Below, one piece after another: positions 14,757 to 23,361 of a stretch of 32,249 nt of DNA (within the stretch, counting starts at the first letter, position 1; the number at the start of each line of letters is the position of its first letter). The DNA lies in IMG/VR virus record IMGVR_UViG_3300044638_001935, positions 1 to 32,249 of that record; one strand, given 5' to 3'. The notes below the pieces were generated by a model. That model saw nothing but the letters and a program-made list of their open reading frames with translations, was not told the origin of the DNA and searched no databases. The DNA comes from a virus. Made by a program: the position numbers and the translations under genes.

Positions 14757-15346
14757 AATTACCAAAGAATTGGAATGAAATCAGCATAGCGCAGTTTCAG
14801 GAATTGCAGCTATTGACCGAGCCGAGTTTTGACAATCAGCTCAAAACATTGTCCATTTTATCAGGCAAAAAACTGGACGAAATAGAAGAGATGCGGATTG
14901 TGGACATCACGGCTGCACTATCGAAACTTGCATTTATGGCAGAATTACCCACCGCAAAAAACGTGGGTAGCTTCCGTATCGGCAACACCCTTTACAAATT
15001 CGCAGCCAATCAGCACCACTTGCAAGCCCACCAATTTATCATGGTGCAGGACTTGTTTGCTGAAAAGGACAAGTGGGTGCAGAACTTGCACATGATTATG
15101 GCGGCATTGTGTGTGCCTTACCGGATATTCCCACCAAAGCGCAAGGAAGTCAAGACAGATGACTTTGAAAAGATTGCTACCCAGTTCAGGGAGAAGATGC
15201 CGATATCTTTTGCATACGCCTACACGCTTTTTTTTTCTCTATGCTTACCGGAATTACTCGAAGCTACCCAAGTATATTTAGAGCAGGAAGTGGAGAAGTT
15301 GAAGAAGATAGCAGACGAAAAGACCGCCCCGCCATCAGTTGGCTGA
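14753..15346 (+). CDS. Putative tail assembly chaperone (gpG-like)
   Basis: GGAGG lies 6 bases before the ATG. The 197-residue helical protein begins LPKNWNEISIAQFQELQLL and has LSILSGKKLDEIEEM, a pattern I link to tail assembly chaperones of Bacteroidetes phages. Near its end, codons CTT TTT TTT TCT (15227-15238) carry a T_TTT_TTT slippery heptamer; a -1 slip there enters the overlapping frame that runs to 15552. Its location in the tail module supports a G/GT-type arrangement. The chaperone role is inferred from architecture. Confidence 0.65.
   Translation: MKLPKNWNEISIAQFQELQLLTEPSFDNQLKTLSILSGKKLDEIEEMRIVDITAALSKLAFMAELPTAKNVGSFRIGNTLYKFAANQHHLQAHQFIMVQDLFAEKDKWVQNLHMIMAALCVPYRIFPPKRKEVKTDDFEKIATQFREKMPISFAYAYTLFFSLCLPELLEATQVYLEQEVEKLKKIADEKTAPPSVG
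15228..15236 (+). promoter_or_regulatory. Candidate -1 ribosomal frameshift site (T9)
   Basis: Nine T residues include T_TTT_TTT in the correct phase of the upstream gene. The -1 frame is open from 15169 to 15552 across this point. A homopolymer sequencing error would look the same. Confidence 0.55.
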
Positions 15347-15552
15347 AAATGGTGGACAACATCGCAGGGGGTGACCGCACCAAGTGGGACTTCTTTTTGA
15401 ATATGCCGCTTGTGGAGTTCTTGAACGCAGTCAGTTTCCAAACAGAAAAAGACAGGGCAAGGACAGAACGATTAAACACAGCAGCGCAGTCGGCAAAATC
15501 TGCCAAAGATAGCACCGTTTACAAGATTGCATTGATGCAGGAAATGTTGTAA
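15241..15552 (+). CDS. Tail assembly chaperone, frameshift extension (gpT-like)
   Basis: This frame overlaps the end of the gpG-like gene in the -1 frame. Its first ATG (15241) has no Shine-Dalgarno and lies 4 bases after the T run, so it is more likely expressed as a -1 fusion of about 266 residues than alone (103 residues). It contains KWDFFLNMPLVEFLNAVSF and a charged helical C-terminus. In lambda the analogous gpGT fusion binds the tape measure and recruits tail tube protein; the same is inferred here. Confidence 0.6.
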   Translation: MLTGITRSYPSIFRAGSGEVEEDSRRKDRPAISWLKMVDNIAGGDRTKWDFFLNMPLVEFLNAVSFQTEKDRARTERLNTAAQSAKSAKDSTVYKIALMQEML

Positions 15553-15559
15553 GTTTGCA

Positions 15560-15646
15560 TTTCCGTTGGTGTAAGCAGGAATGAATACTGCCTTTGAGTA
15601 GCATCTCACTTTTGTGAAGACATGGGTGCAAATCCCATACGGATGA
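15560..15646 (+). ncRNA. tRNA-like structured RNA (uncertain)
   Basis: An 87-base stretch folds partly like a class II tRNA. The acceptor strands 15560-15566 and 15639-15645 pair with one mismatch and one wobble; a D-arm GTGT/ATAC has a loop with GG; a 4-bp variable-arm hairpin TCAC/GTGA is present; and the T-arm ATGGG/CCCAT has a 7-base loop TGCAAAT. The anticodon stem is poor (three pairs; loop TTTGAGT would read UGA, Ser) and competes with the D-stem. Position 55 is G, not T. A decayed tRNA or another structured leader is equally possible. Confidence 0.25.
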
Positions 15647-15671
15647 AGCCCCGGCCATTGTGTCGGGGTTT
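15646..15671 (+). terminator. Hairpin with T-rich tail
   Basis: AAGCCCCG (15646-15653) pairs with CGGGGTTT (15664-15671) around a 10-base loop, followed by CTACTTTTAT. It sits between the chaperone and tail completion genes. Confidence 0.55.
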
Positions 15672-15683
15672 CTACTTTTATAA
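15672..15683 (+). promoter_or_regulatory. CTACTTTTATAA start-proximal element
   Basis: Copy of the recurrent element, just before the GTG start at 15686 and directly after the hairpin. Confidence 0.45.
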
Positions 15684-15685
15684 GT

Positions 15686-16270
15686 GTGAACATTACCAAA
15701 GCGCAACTGGATGCAATCAACAAAGGATTGCTGGATAAGTTCGGAATACCCGACAGCCCGATGCCAAATTCATTACTTGCTGACCTTGTTTTAGGTGTGG
15801 CTCAAAGATTGGTGGATGCGTTGCGGCAAGACATTACAGAAAAGAAATTAGTCGCTACCAAAAACCTGCGTTCAAGTGTGAACATCGGGGACTTTCAGGA
15901 GAATGCCAACGGAGTGACCGTGCCTATTGAAATGGCGAATTACTATTTGTGGGCTGACCAAGGTAGGCGCAAAGGCAAACGGCCACCGATTGCATCTATT
16001 GAGGAATGGATAAGTGCAAAGGGTATTCCTGTCCGTAAATCAAAAGAGCAAAGCACACAATCAGTTTTAGAAGCCCGTAAATCTATGGCCATTGCCATTG
16101 CCCGTAAAATAGCATCCAAAGGAACAATAAAGAGGTTTGGTTACAAAGGCGGTAATTTTATAGGCGATGTGCTGACCCCTGCCAATATCGATGCAATCGC
16201 ACAGCACTTGGGAGATGCCTTGGGTAAACCCATTACCGCATACGTTACAAGTGAAATTGCCACTACATAG
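15686..16270 (+). CDS. HK97 gp10-like tail completion protein
   Basis: GTG start at 15686 (GTG 15684 is out of frame). The 194-residue protein has ANYYLWADQGRRKGKRPPIASIEEWISAKGI (about 87-117), which matches the YY-x-DxGRxxGxxPPxxxIxxWIxxKG core of HK97 gp10-type tail completion proteins of Bacteroidetes phages. It would act at the head-tail interface or on the tail end. A terminator-like hairpin begins at its stop codon. Confidence 0.75.
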   Translation: MNITKAQLDAINKGLLDKFGIPDSPMPNSLLADLVLGVAQRLVDALRQDITEKKLVATKNLRSSVNIGDFQENANGVTVPIEMANYYLWADQGRRKGKRPPIASIEEWISAKGIPVRKSKEQSTQSVLEARKSMAIAIARKIASKGTIKRFGYKGGNFIGDVLTPANIDAIAQHLGDALGKPITAYVTSEIATT

Positions 16271-16292
16271 GTAGGCGAAAACCTACTTTTTT
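16271..16292 (+). terminator. Short intrinsic terminator-like hairpin
   Basis: GTAGG (16271-16275), a 6-base loop, CCTAC (16282-16286), then six T. The right arm plus T run is also a copy of the CTACTTTT element before the ATG at 16298. Confidence 0.5.
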
Positions 16293-16297
16293 AAGTA

Positions 16298-17494
16298 ATG
16301 GCAATCACTATCAATACCGAGCCGAACGATGTCGCCCCGGTTTATTCGGATATCAGTTACGTGGTCACTTCGACCAACTACGCACAGGCAAATTTCAAGT
16401 TTATTGCGGTAATCAAAAACGCATCAGGCACGACCATTGCCAAACTGAAAGCCCCGATATTTCATGGAACTACCGACAAAGGTGTGTTCAACATCAGCCG
16501 CATATTGCAAAACTATGTGACCTACGATTTTACCCAAAACCTGACCGCAATCAGCAAATGCAATAACAGCTATCTTGCATACAGCGTGGAATTTGGCGAG
16601 GAGTATGGCGGCACGGAATACCTGAACCTTGCATCCGACACTGGTAAATATGTGTGGAACGGGTTGTTTAATCTGTACGGAAGTGAAACACCCGACACTT
16701 ACAAGATAAATGTCACACCCAATTCAGCCAAATTTCTCACACGTGTGCGGCCAAGGATTGTGACCCGTGAGCAGTACGACTACCTTTATTTTTTGCTGCT
16801 CGGTTTTAACATCGAACCAAAGGTGATAGCATACAATGCCGCAGGTTCAGTCATTGCCACAAGTTATTTGAAACTGCCTTGGACTCCAAGCACAGCAGAC
16901 ACATCACAATTCATGGTTAGATTTGGTGCAGGTGTGGTTCAGTTAAACGCACTCACAGCAGGGGAGTTGACATCGGGAACACCCGGAAGCGTTGTGCCTG
17001 TTGGCACGGCATATTACACCATTCAATTCACCCAGACGATTGGTGGCAATTTCAGCGAGGTGTACCGCTTTGATGTGGTGGAAGAATGCAGCAAATATGT
17101 GCCGCAATATCTTTACTTCCTGAACCCGTTGGGTGGCTTTGAAAATGTGCGTTGCAGCATGGCATCACGTGACAAATACAGCGTGAGCAGAAAGCAGTTT
17201 AAACGTAATAACTACACGCTGACAGGCAACACATTTGCGTATGACAAAACAAAGCATGGGATGACTTCCTATGCTACCGAAAAGACAAAGCAGGTTGTCC
17301 TGAACACAAACTGGCTGAATGAAGTTGAGTTTGAATGGTTACAAGATTTGATTGCTTCACCTGTGGTTTTCTTGGGTGACATTCCGGTCAATATCACAGA
17401 CACTAATTATGAGGTGTTTGATTACATTGACGGCCCGAATAACCTACAAATAACCGTAGAATATACAGAACCTGAAAGGTTGCAAAACGCATGA
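16298..17494 (+). CDS. Tail structural protein, distal tail/baseplate-like
   Basis: The 398-residue protein is beta-rich throughout with many aromatic residues and no signal peptide. It has repeated beta-sandwich-like segments (YVVTSTNYAQANFKFIAVIKNASG, FNISRILQNYVTYDF) and a C-terminal part (VVFLGDIPVNITDTNYEVFD). This is the kind of distal tail or baseplate protein seen in the tail module of Bacteroidetes siphoviruses. It overlaps the next tail gene (ATGA). The exact position in the tail is inferred from context. Confidence 0.7.
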   Translation: MAITINTEPNDVAPVYSDISYVVTSTNYAQANFKFIAVIKNASGTTIAKLKAPIFHGTTDKGVFNISRILQNYVTYDFTQNLTAISKCNNSYLAYSVEFGEEYGGTEYLNLASDTGKYVWNGLFNLYGSETPDTYKINVTPNSAKFLTRVRPRIVTREQYDYLYFLLLGFNIEPKVIAYNAAGSVIATSYLKLPWTPSTADTSQFMVRFGAGVVQLNALTAGELTSGTPGSVVPVGTAYYTIQFTQTIGGNFSEVYRFDVVEECSKYVPQYLYFLNPLGGFENVRCSMASRDKYSVSRKQFKRNNYTLTGNTFAYDKTKHGMTSYATEKTKQVVLNTNWLNEVEFEWLQDLIASPVVFLGDIPVNITDTNYEVFDYIDGPNNLQITVEYTEPERLQNA

Positions 17495-20268
17495 ACAACG
17501 TAAGATTAGTATGCGGTGGGTACAGCGTGGATTTACCTACCGATTTTGGAATACAGATAAATAAGTCCATTGCTGATATTCGGGAGCCGGAAAGCAGATC
17601 ATCGGATTGGACAAAGACATTCACGCTACCCGGTACAAAGACAAATAACAAGCTGTTCACTCACTTGTTTGATTTGAACTTGTCTATCCGCAACACGACA
17701 TCCACGAATTTCAGCCCCGATTTCAATCCTAACCTGAAAGCCGATGCGCTGTTGACCGTGGATGAGGTCACCCAGATAGAAGGTTTTATCCGTTTGTTGT
17801 CGATTAAGGTTAACGACCTGAACCAAATAGAGTACGAATGCAGTATGCACGGGGAACTGGCTGACCTATTTGCAAAGATTTCAGATGCCAAATTAGAGGA
17901 ATTAGATTTCACCGAATACAATCACGTGCTGAATGCGACCAACATATTCAATTCATGGGACACTTCGATAATCAAAAACAGCAGCGGATATGTTAATTTC
18001 AGCGGTGGCGCACCCATTGGTGAGGGATATGTGTACGGGTGGGTTGACCCCGGTATTTATGCCGATTATAAGAAATTAGATTTAAACGATGTCACCCCGT
18101 ATATCTATGCGAAAACGGTGGTTGATAAAATATTTAGCGGTGCAGGGTACACATACAGCAGCGGTTCGTTTTTCAACACAGCGCAGTTCAAAAGATTGGT
18201 TGTGCCGTGTCCATCTCGGATGCCGTTCCTTTCGGAAACCCAAATACAAAATAGGCAGTTTGAAGCAGAAATACCAGCAGCGAGTGGTACAACATATTCA
18301 TCAGGACAGAAAATTCTTTTTACAAGTGAAATAAGCGACCCATCAAATCAGTATGACTCAGCAACATCTATATTTACAAATGATTATTCTGGGCAACGCT
18401 ATGACTTTTTTTTATACACAAACGCATCCATAACAAACGTAGACCCAAATTCTGATTATTCTGTTTCTTATTTCTTATATGTAAATGGTATAAAATTAAG
18501 AACAAGTCAACCAATATATAAGTCAACTACATCAGGCACTTCATTTTCTATTGACAATACTGTTGTTTTTGAAAACATTGTTTTAAATAGTGGCGATTAT
18601 GTTGAAATCAAATTTGATGATGTTTATGTGTTTGAAGCTGCTGTAAACAAATATGTACCAATATCAAATACATACACACAAAATTCTGGCAGCAAGTTTT
18701 ACAACGGAATTGTAGATGGTATTTACGGCCTTGGAGATACAATGGATTTCACGGGGTTTTTCAATGGCGTAGAAACAAAGCAGCGTGAATTTATGCGGTG
18801 GCTTTTCACCATGTTCAATCTTTACATCGAAGCTACCGAAATTGATAAAACGCTGGTGGTTTTACCGCGTGAGGAATTTTTGCTCAATACGGTCAGGGAT
18901 TGGACAGAAAAACGGGATTTATCGCAGCCGCTTGAAATTACCCCGATGGGTGAACTTGAAGCAGGTAAATATATCTTTACCTACAAAGAGGGTGACGATG
19001 ACGGCAATAAGAACTACAAAGAGGACTATGCACGGATTTATGGTGACAGACAGATATTGGTTCAAAATGACTTTGTGAAAGATGAAAAGAAAATCGAAGT
19101 GGGCTTTGTACCGACATTGATTGTCAAGCCACAAAACGAATTGGATAAATACCTACCTGAAATTCAGACTGCATCCGAAAGCACAAAGTCAGGCAACTTG
19201 CGGATATTGCAGTACAAGGTGAAAACGTGCGGTAACTATTACGCAACCGAAGGAAAAAGAAGGGGTACATTTGTACCGCCTTTTACCATTGAAACCAAAT
19301 ATCCTTTCATGGGGCATTTGGATGATCCGTTGGCTTCGACAACCGACATCAATTTCGGGCTACCCCGTTACATCGGTTTGCAGTCAAATACACCCGTAAC
19401 CAACAACAACCTTTATAATGCCTATTGGCGCAAGTACATCAATGAAATAACCGACAAGGACAGCAAGTTGGTAAAGGGTAGTTTCTACCTTACCCCGGCC
19501 GACATGGAAAAGCTGTCATTCCGTGACTTGTATTTCTTTGATGGCAATTACTTCCGCCTGAATAAGATTGAGGACTATGACCCGATTAACCCATCGGTAA
19601 ATATCTGTGAGTTTCTGTTCCTTAAAACAGGGCCTACATTCACAGCAACAACCGGAAGCGTGGGCGGTGGCGGTACGCAGTCAAGTGGTGGTGGCGGTGA
19701 CGCACAGGAAACCGAAAAAGACCCGATTGGTAGCGGCAACCTTCCCGGTAAGGTAATCCAAAACAAAGGGTTTTCGCTGGGTGACTTCAATGCGGTGGGT
19801 GATGGCATTGTTGCCGGGGATGCGGTGACAAACTACGGCAGGGCAAATGCTGCCTTTGCGACAAGCGGAACAACATTCCTTCCCGATAGTGAACGCAGCA
19901 TCGTGATTGGTGAAGGTGTGCAGAATGTAGGGGCTGACGAAGTGTGGCTGCAAGGGCAGTTGATGACAGCAAATAATTTCGGCACAAATCGTTTTGCTTT
20001 CCCGCCTAACAATTATAATATTGACTTACATGACGATATAATTATTTCGCTTGGAACAGGCAACCACACATTGACATTACCTGACGCATCAACCGCATCC
20101 CACAAATTAATTTGGGTTGTAAAAAAAGGTGCGCAGGGAACACTCACCATTGACGCATACGCAGACCAGTTGATTGACGGACAAGCAAATTACACAATAA
20201 ATAATCATTACGGAACGGCTTGTTTAGTATGTGATGGAACAGAATGGTACGCATTAACAAACAAATAA
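17491..20268 (+). CDS. Large tail-tip protein with C-terminal receptor-binding-like region
   Basis: The 925-residue protein starts with a tail hub-like segment (ADIREPESRSSDWTKTFTLPGTKTNNKLFTHLF, about 29-61). After a Gly-rich hinge (about residues 720-735) come a beta-roll-like SERSIVIGEGVQNVGADEVWLQG region and a fibre-tip-like domain (HTLTLPDASTASHKLIWVVKKG and LVCDGTEWYAL). This suggests a baseplate protein that carries its own receptor-binding tip. Roughly residues 270-400 are noticeably more AT-rich than the flanks, suggesting a swapped module. Exact role inferred. Confidence 0.75.
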   Translation: MNNVRLVCGGYSVDLPTDFGIQINKSIADIREPESRSSDWTKTFTLPGTKTNNKLFTHLFDLNLSIRNTTSTNFSPDFNPNLKADALLTVDEVTQIEGFIRLLSIKVNDLNQIEYECSMHGELADLFAKISDAKLEELDFTEYNHVLNATNIFNSWDTSIIKNSSGYVNFSGGAPIGEGYVYGWVDPGIYADYKKLDLNDVTPYIYAKTVVDKIFSGAGYTYSSGSFFNTAQFKRLVVPCPSRMPFLSETQIQNRQFEAEIPAASGTTYSSGQKILFTSEISDPSNQYDSATSIFTNDYSGQRYDFFLYTNASITNVDPNSDYSVSYFLYVNGIKLRTSQPIYKSTTSGTSFSIDNTVVFENIVLNSGDYVEIKFDDVYVFEAAVNKYVPISNTYTQNSGSKFYNGIVDGIYGLGDTMDFTGFFNGVETKQREFMRWLFTMFNLYIEATEIDKTLVVLPREEFLLNTVRDWTEKRDLSQPLEITPMGELEAGKYIFTYKEGDDDGNKNYKEDYARIYGDRQILVQNDFVKDEKKIEVGFVPTLIVKPQNELDKYLPEIQTASESTKSGNLRILQYKVKTCGNYYATEGKRRGTFVPPFTIETKYPFMGHLDDPLASTTDINFGLPRYIGLQSNTPVTNNNLYNAYWRKYINEITDKDSKLVKGSFYLTPADMEKLSFRDLYFFDGNYFRLNKIEDYDPINPSVNICEFLFLKTGPTFTATTGSVGGGGTQSSGGGGDAQETEKDPIGSGNLPGKVIQNKGFSLGDFNAVGDGIVAGDAVTNYGRANAAFATSGTTFLPDSERSIVIGEGVQNVGADEVWLQGQLMTANNFGTNRFAFPPNNYNIDLHDDIIISLGTGNHTLTLPDASTASHKLIWVVKKGAQGTLTIDAYADQLIDGQANYTINNHYGTACLVCDGTEWYALTNK

Positions 20269-20269
20269 A

Positions 20270-22309
20270 ATGGCAGAAACAATAGTTGGAATAAAACTTA
20301 ACGCATCGGTAAGCGGTGCGGAACAGGTTAAAAAGTTAAAAGAAGAAATCAAGGCAGCCGAAGCCGAAGCCAAAAAGATTGCGAAAGAATTTGGTGAGAG
20401 CAGCAAGGAAGCACAGGCAGCAGCCGAAAAGGTTACCAAATTAGCGCAAGGGCTTGACAGCTTCAAATCTATAAAAACCCAAATCAGGGAAGCTACACAG
20501 GAAGCTGCAAGGTTATCACAGCAGTTTGGTGAATTTTCACCCGAAGCAGCGGCAGCAGCTCAAAGGGTTGCAGGGCTTAAAGACCAAATGGATGACCTGA
20601 ATGAGAAAATTCAGGCGTTGCACCCCGACAAGTTTAATCGAATTAACACCATAGCCAAAGGGGTTGCAAATGGCTTCCAAGCTGCGCAGGGTGCGATGGC
20701 TTTGTTTGGTGCTGAAAGCGAAGATGTGCAAAAAGCCCTTTTAAAAGTGCAAGGTGCAATGGCATTCGCACAGGGATTGGAAGGTTTGGATGCGGCAAAA
20801 AAACAATTCACAACCCTTGGTCAAGATGCAGTAAAGGCATTCAAAGAAATGACCACCGCATCCAAGGTTTTCATGGCTACCGGGCTTGGATTGCTTTTGA
20901 CAGGACTTGCAACCGTTGCCGCATACTGGGATGACATTAAGATTGCGCTTGGATTGGCCAAGTCCGAAATGGACAAGATGAACGCTGCCATGAAAGTTGC
21001 CGAGGGATTGACAAGGCAACAGGCGGCTGATTTGCAGTATTACAATAAAATTGTACAGGACACCAAAAAGAGTGAAACAGAAAGAAAAGGTGCGCTTGAC
21101 AAACTGAAAGAAGCAGGTATTGCAACCGATGATGTGAATATTGCCAACGCAAATTCATTGGAGCAGTTGAACATCCGCACACAAAAACAGATATTGTTGA
21201 TTGCCCAACGTGCAAGGACAGAAGCGGCATCCCAAATCTTGCAGGAAAAAACCAAACGTTTATTGGAATTACAAACGGGTGACCTTGATGAGCAAACTTC
21301 TTCATGGGATAAGTTTTACGCTGGGGCTGTTGGTGCATTGACAGGCATAAATAATGGCGCACAAGAATTGGCAAAACGTGGTTTTGCAAATCTAAAAGAA
21401 GCACAAAAAGATGTTAATGACTCCACAAAAGTTTACAACAACGAAAGAAATAAACAACTTGTTCTTCACGGCCAATCTATCGCAACTGCCGAGGAAGTAA
21501 AATCAACTCTTGAAAAACAAACAAAAGCGCAGAAAGAACTAAATAAAGCACAAGAGCCAACAAAAGCAGAAAAATTAAAAGCACAGCTTAAATTAAGAAA
21601 TTCTATTTTATCCGAGAGTTTTAAACTTGCCGAAAAAAGCACAAAAGAAAGCGAAGAAAGAAAAGCAACTTTTGAAAGAAATGCTCGTGAAGTACGAATT
21701 GAACGTGCATTCCAAGATATTGAAGATTATAAAAAGAAAGTCGAAGAGGAAGTAAAACTTGAAGAGGAAGCAGCAAAGAAAAAAGAAGAGATACGCTTAA
21801 AAGAAATTCAAGATAAAAAGGATGCAGAAGCCCAAATGGTTGCATTGACTGCTGGTGGATTTGGTGCTATTGCTGAACTTGCTGATGCCTTTGCAGGAAA
21901 GTCGGAAGAACAGCAACGCAAGGCATTTGAGATTAAGAAAAAAGCATCAATAGCACAAGCGATTGTTGAGACTATACAAGCTGCACAATCGGCATACGCA
22001 TCACAAATGGCTATAACGACACCCGATGCGCCTGTTCGTGCTGCTATTGCTGCTGCCCTTGCAATAGCATCAGGTGTGGCAAGAGTGCGTAAAATTGAGC
22101 AAACACAATTTGAGTCAAAAGATATAGGTGGTGGAGGTGGTGCAACTGGCACACCAGCACAAAGCCCCGGTGCAATGACCCCACTCACAGGCGGTGCGCT
22201 ACCCGAAGAAGGGCAGTTCGGTGGCATGGGCAGGGTGTATGTGTTAGAGGGTGACATCACCAAAACGCAGACCCGTGTCCGCAGGTTAAGAAATACAAGT
22301 GTCGTTTAA
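20270..22309 (+). CDS. Tape measure protein
   Basis: The 679-residue protein is almost entirely helical, with long coiled coils rich in A, E, K and Q (residues 15-130 and 390-530). One hydrophobic segment (FMATGLGLLLTGLATVAAYW, about 200-220) and an Ala-rich C-terminal helix (AQSAYASQMAITTPDAPVRAAIAAALAIASG) are typical of tape measure proteins, which set tail length and are ejected into the host membrane. The region at about 21410-21840 is more AT-rich and K/E-rich than the rest. It starts one base after the tail-tip gene. Confidence 0.88.
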   Translation: MAETIVGIKLNASVSGAEQVKKLKEEIKAAEAEAKKIAKEFGESSKEAQAAAEKVTKLAQGLDSFKSIKTQIREATQEAARLSQQFGEFSPEAAAAAQRVAGLKDQMDDLNEKIQALHPDKFNRINTIAKGVANGFQAAQGAMALFGAESEDVQKALLKVQGAMAFAQGLEGLDAAKKQFTTLGQDAVKAFKEMTTASKVFMATGLGLLLTGLATVAAYWDDIKIALGLAKSEMDKMNAAMKVAEGLTRQQAADLQYYNKIVQDTKKSETERKGALDKLKEAGIATDDVNIANANSLEQLNIRTQKQILLIAQRARTEAASQILQEKTKRLLELQTGDLDEQTSSWDKFYAGAVGALTGINNGAQELAKRGFANLKEAQKDVNDSTKVYNNERNKQLVLHGQSIATAEEVKSTLEKQTKAQKELNKAQEPTKAEKLKAQLKLRNSILSESFKLAEKSTKESEERKATFERNAREVRIERAFQDIEDYKKKVEEEVKLEEEAAKKKEEIRLKEIQDKKDAEAQMVALTAGGFGAIAELADAFAGKSEEQQRKAFEIKKKASIAQAIVETIQAAQSAYASQMAITTPDAPVRAAIAAALAIASGVARVRKIEQTQFESKDIGGGGGATGTPAQSPGAMTPLTGGALPEEGQFGGMGRVYVLEGDITKTQTRVRRLRNTSVV

Positions 22310-22311
22310 AC

Positions 22312-22323
22312 CTACTTTTATAA
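22312..22323 (+). promoter_or_regulatory. CTACTTTTATAA start-proximal element
   Basis: Copy of the recurrent element before the protease ATG at 22326; it straddles the region just after the tape measure stop. Confidence 0.45.
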
Positions 22324-22325
22324 TT

Positions 22326-23333
22326 ATGGAATTACCAGTGTACAAAATTGTGGTCAATGATGATGACGAAACAGGCGTGGAGTTTGTTTCTCTCGTTGAC
22401 CGACCAGCCATACAAAAAGACTTCATGCTGTTCAATGAGCAATTTGTTGAACCGGGCCCGACTGAAAACGAAGATGAATTTATCAGCCGTTGCATCCCGG
22501 TAATGATTGGCGAAGGAATGGAGCAGGAACAAGCGGCAGCCGTTTGTTACAGCAAATGGGAAAGCAGACAGAAATTTGAAAGCTATGATGACTACCCCGA
22601 AGCGGCCAAAGAAAATGCAAAGGTTGCACTCCGTTGGGCCGAAGAAAACGGATGGGGTGACTGCGGAACTGCGGTTGGTAAAATCAGGGCTAATCAGTTA
22701 GCCAATGGTGAAGCCATTACCCGTGACACCATTGCAAGGATGGCAGGGTTTGAAAGGCACAGGCAAAACAGCGACAAGGAATTAGGTGACGGATGTGGCC
22801 GCCTGATGTGGTTGGCTTGGGGTGGTGACGAAGGTATTGAGTGGGCAAGTCGCAAATTGCAGCAGATTGATATGCGTCAGGCATACTCGGTTCAATCCGA
22901 AGAAAAGCGCATTGTCACAGGCCCTGCAATGTTGGCCGATTTACCCATTTACCGCTACGATGATATCAGGGGTGAGTACTACGTTACATTCGATGCCGAC
23001 ACCATTTGGAAGATAGCAAAGAAATTTGTCCGCAATGATGCCTATAAAGCAGTCAATACCGACCATGCCAACCCCGTGAAAGAGGGTGTTCACATGATTG
23101 AGTCATACTTCATTGACCGCAAACGTGGTGTGATGCCACCCACCGGGTACGAAGATGCAAAGGATGGCAGCTGGTTCCTGACCTATTTAATAGACAATGA
23201 GGAAATATGGGCAAAAGTTAAGGATGGCGAATGGAAAGGTTTCAGCGTTGAGGGGCTTTTTGACATGGAAGAACAGGATGAAGTCCTTGAAATGATGCGT
23301 GAAATAACCGCCATGCTGAAAAATTTTGCATAG
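22326..23333 (+). CDS. XkdF-like prohead protease
   Basis: Start at ATG 22326 (MELPVYKIVV), right after the CTACTTTTATAA element; a GTG at 22299 lies inside the tape measure gene. The 335-residue protein begins with the XkdF-like VYKIVVNDDDETGVEFVSLVDRPAI, carries an inserted cysteine-containing segment (ISRCIPVMIGEGMEQEQAAAVCYSKWE) and a YPEAAKENAKVALRWAEENGW domain, and ends with the protease core (NTDHANPVKEG, His; WKGFSVEGLF, Ser). It should process scaffold and capsid proteins during head maturation. Confidence 0.82.
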   Translation: MELPVYKIVVNDDDETGVEFVSLVDRPAIQKDFMLFNEQFVEPGPTENEDEFISRCIPVMIGEGMEQEQAAAVCYSKWESRQKFESYDDYPEAAKENAKVALRWAEENGWGDCGTAVGKIRANQLANGEAITRDTIARMAGFERHRQNSDKELGDGCGRLMWLAWGGDEGIEWASRKLQQIDMRQAYSVQSEEKRIVTGPAMLADLPIYRYDDIRGEYYVTFDADTIWKIAKKFVRNDAYKAVNTDHANPVKEGVHMIESYFIDRKRGVMPPTGYEDAKDGSWFLTYLIDNEEIWAKVKDGEWKGFSVEGLFDMEEQDEVLEMMREITAMLKNFA

Positions 23334-23345
23334 GGCAAAACATAA

Positions 23346-23357
23346 CTACCTTTTAAG
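23346..23357 (+). promoter_or_regulatory. CTACCTTTTAAG start-proximal element
   Basis: Variant copy of the recurrent element before the scaffold ATG at 23362. Confidence 0.4.
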
Positions 23358-23361
23358 ATAT

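Noticed and set aside
15560-15646. Confident tRNA-Ser call
   Set aside because: The anticodon stem has only three pairs and conflicts with the D-stem, T55 is G, and no CCA is encoded. Kept only as a low-confidence tRNA-like RNA.
15620-15660. Cobalamin-riboswitch-like core (GTGCAAATCC)
   Set aside because: The surrounding conserved boxes are absent and a phage tail operon is an unlikely place for one.
22299-22325. Upstream GTG start for the prohead protease
   Set aside because: It lies inside the tape measure gene and adds residues that do not fit the family start; the ATG at 22326 follows the recurrent element.
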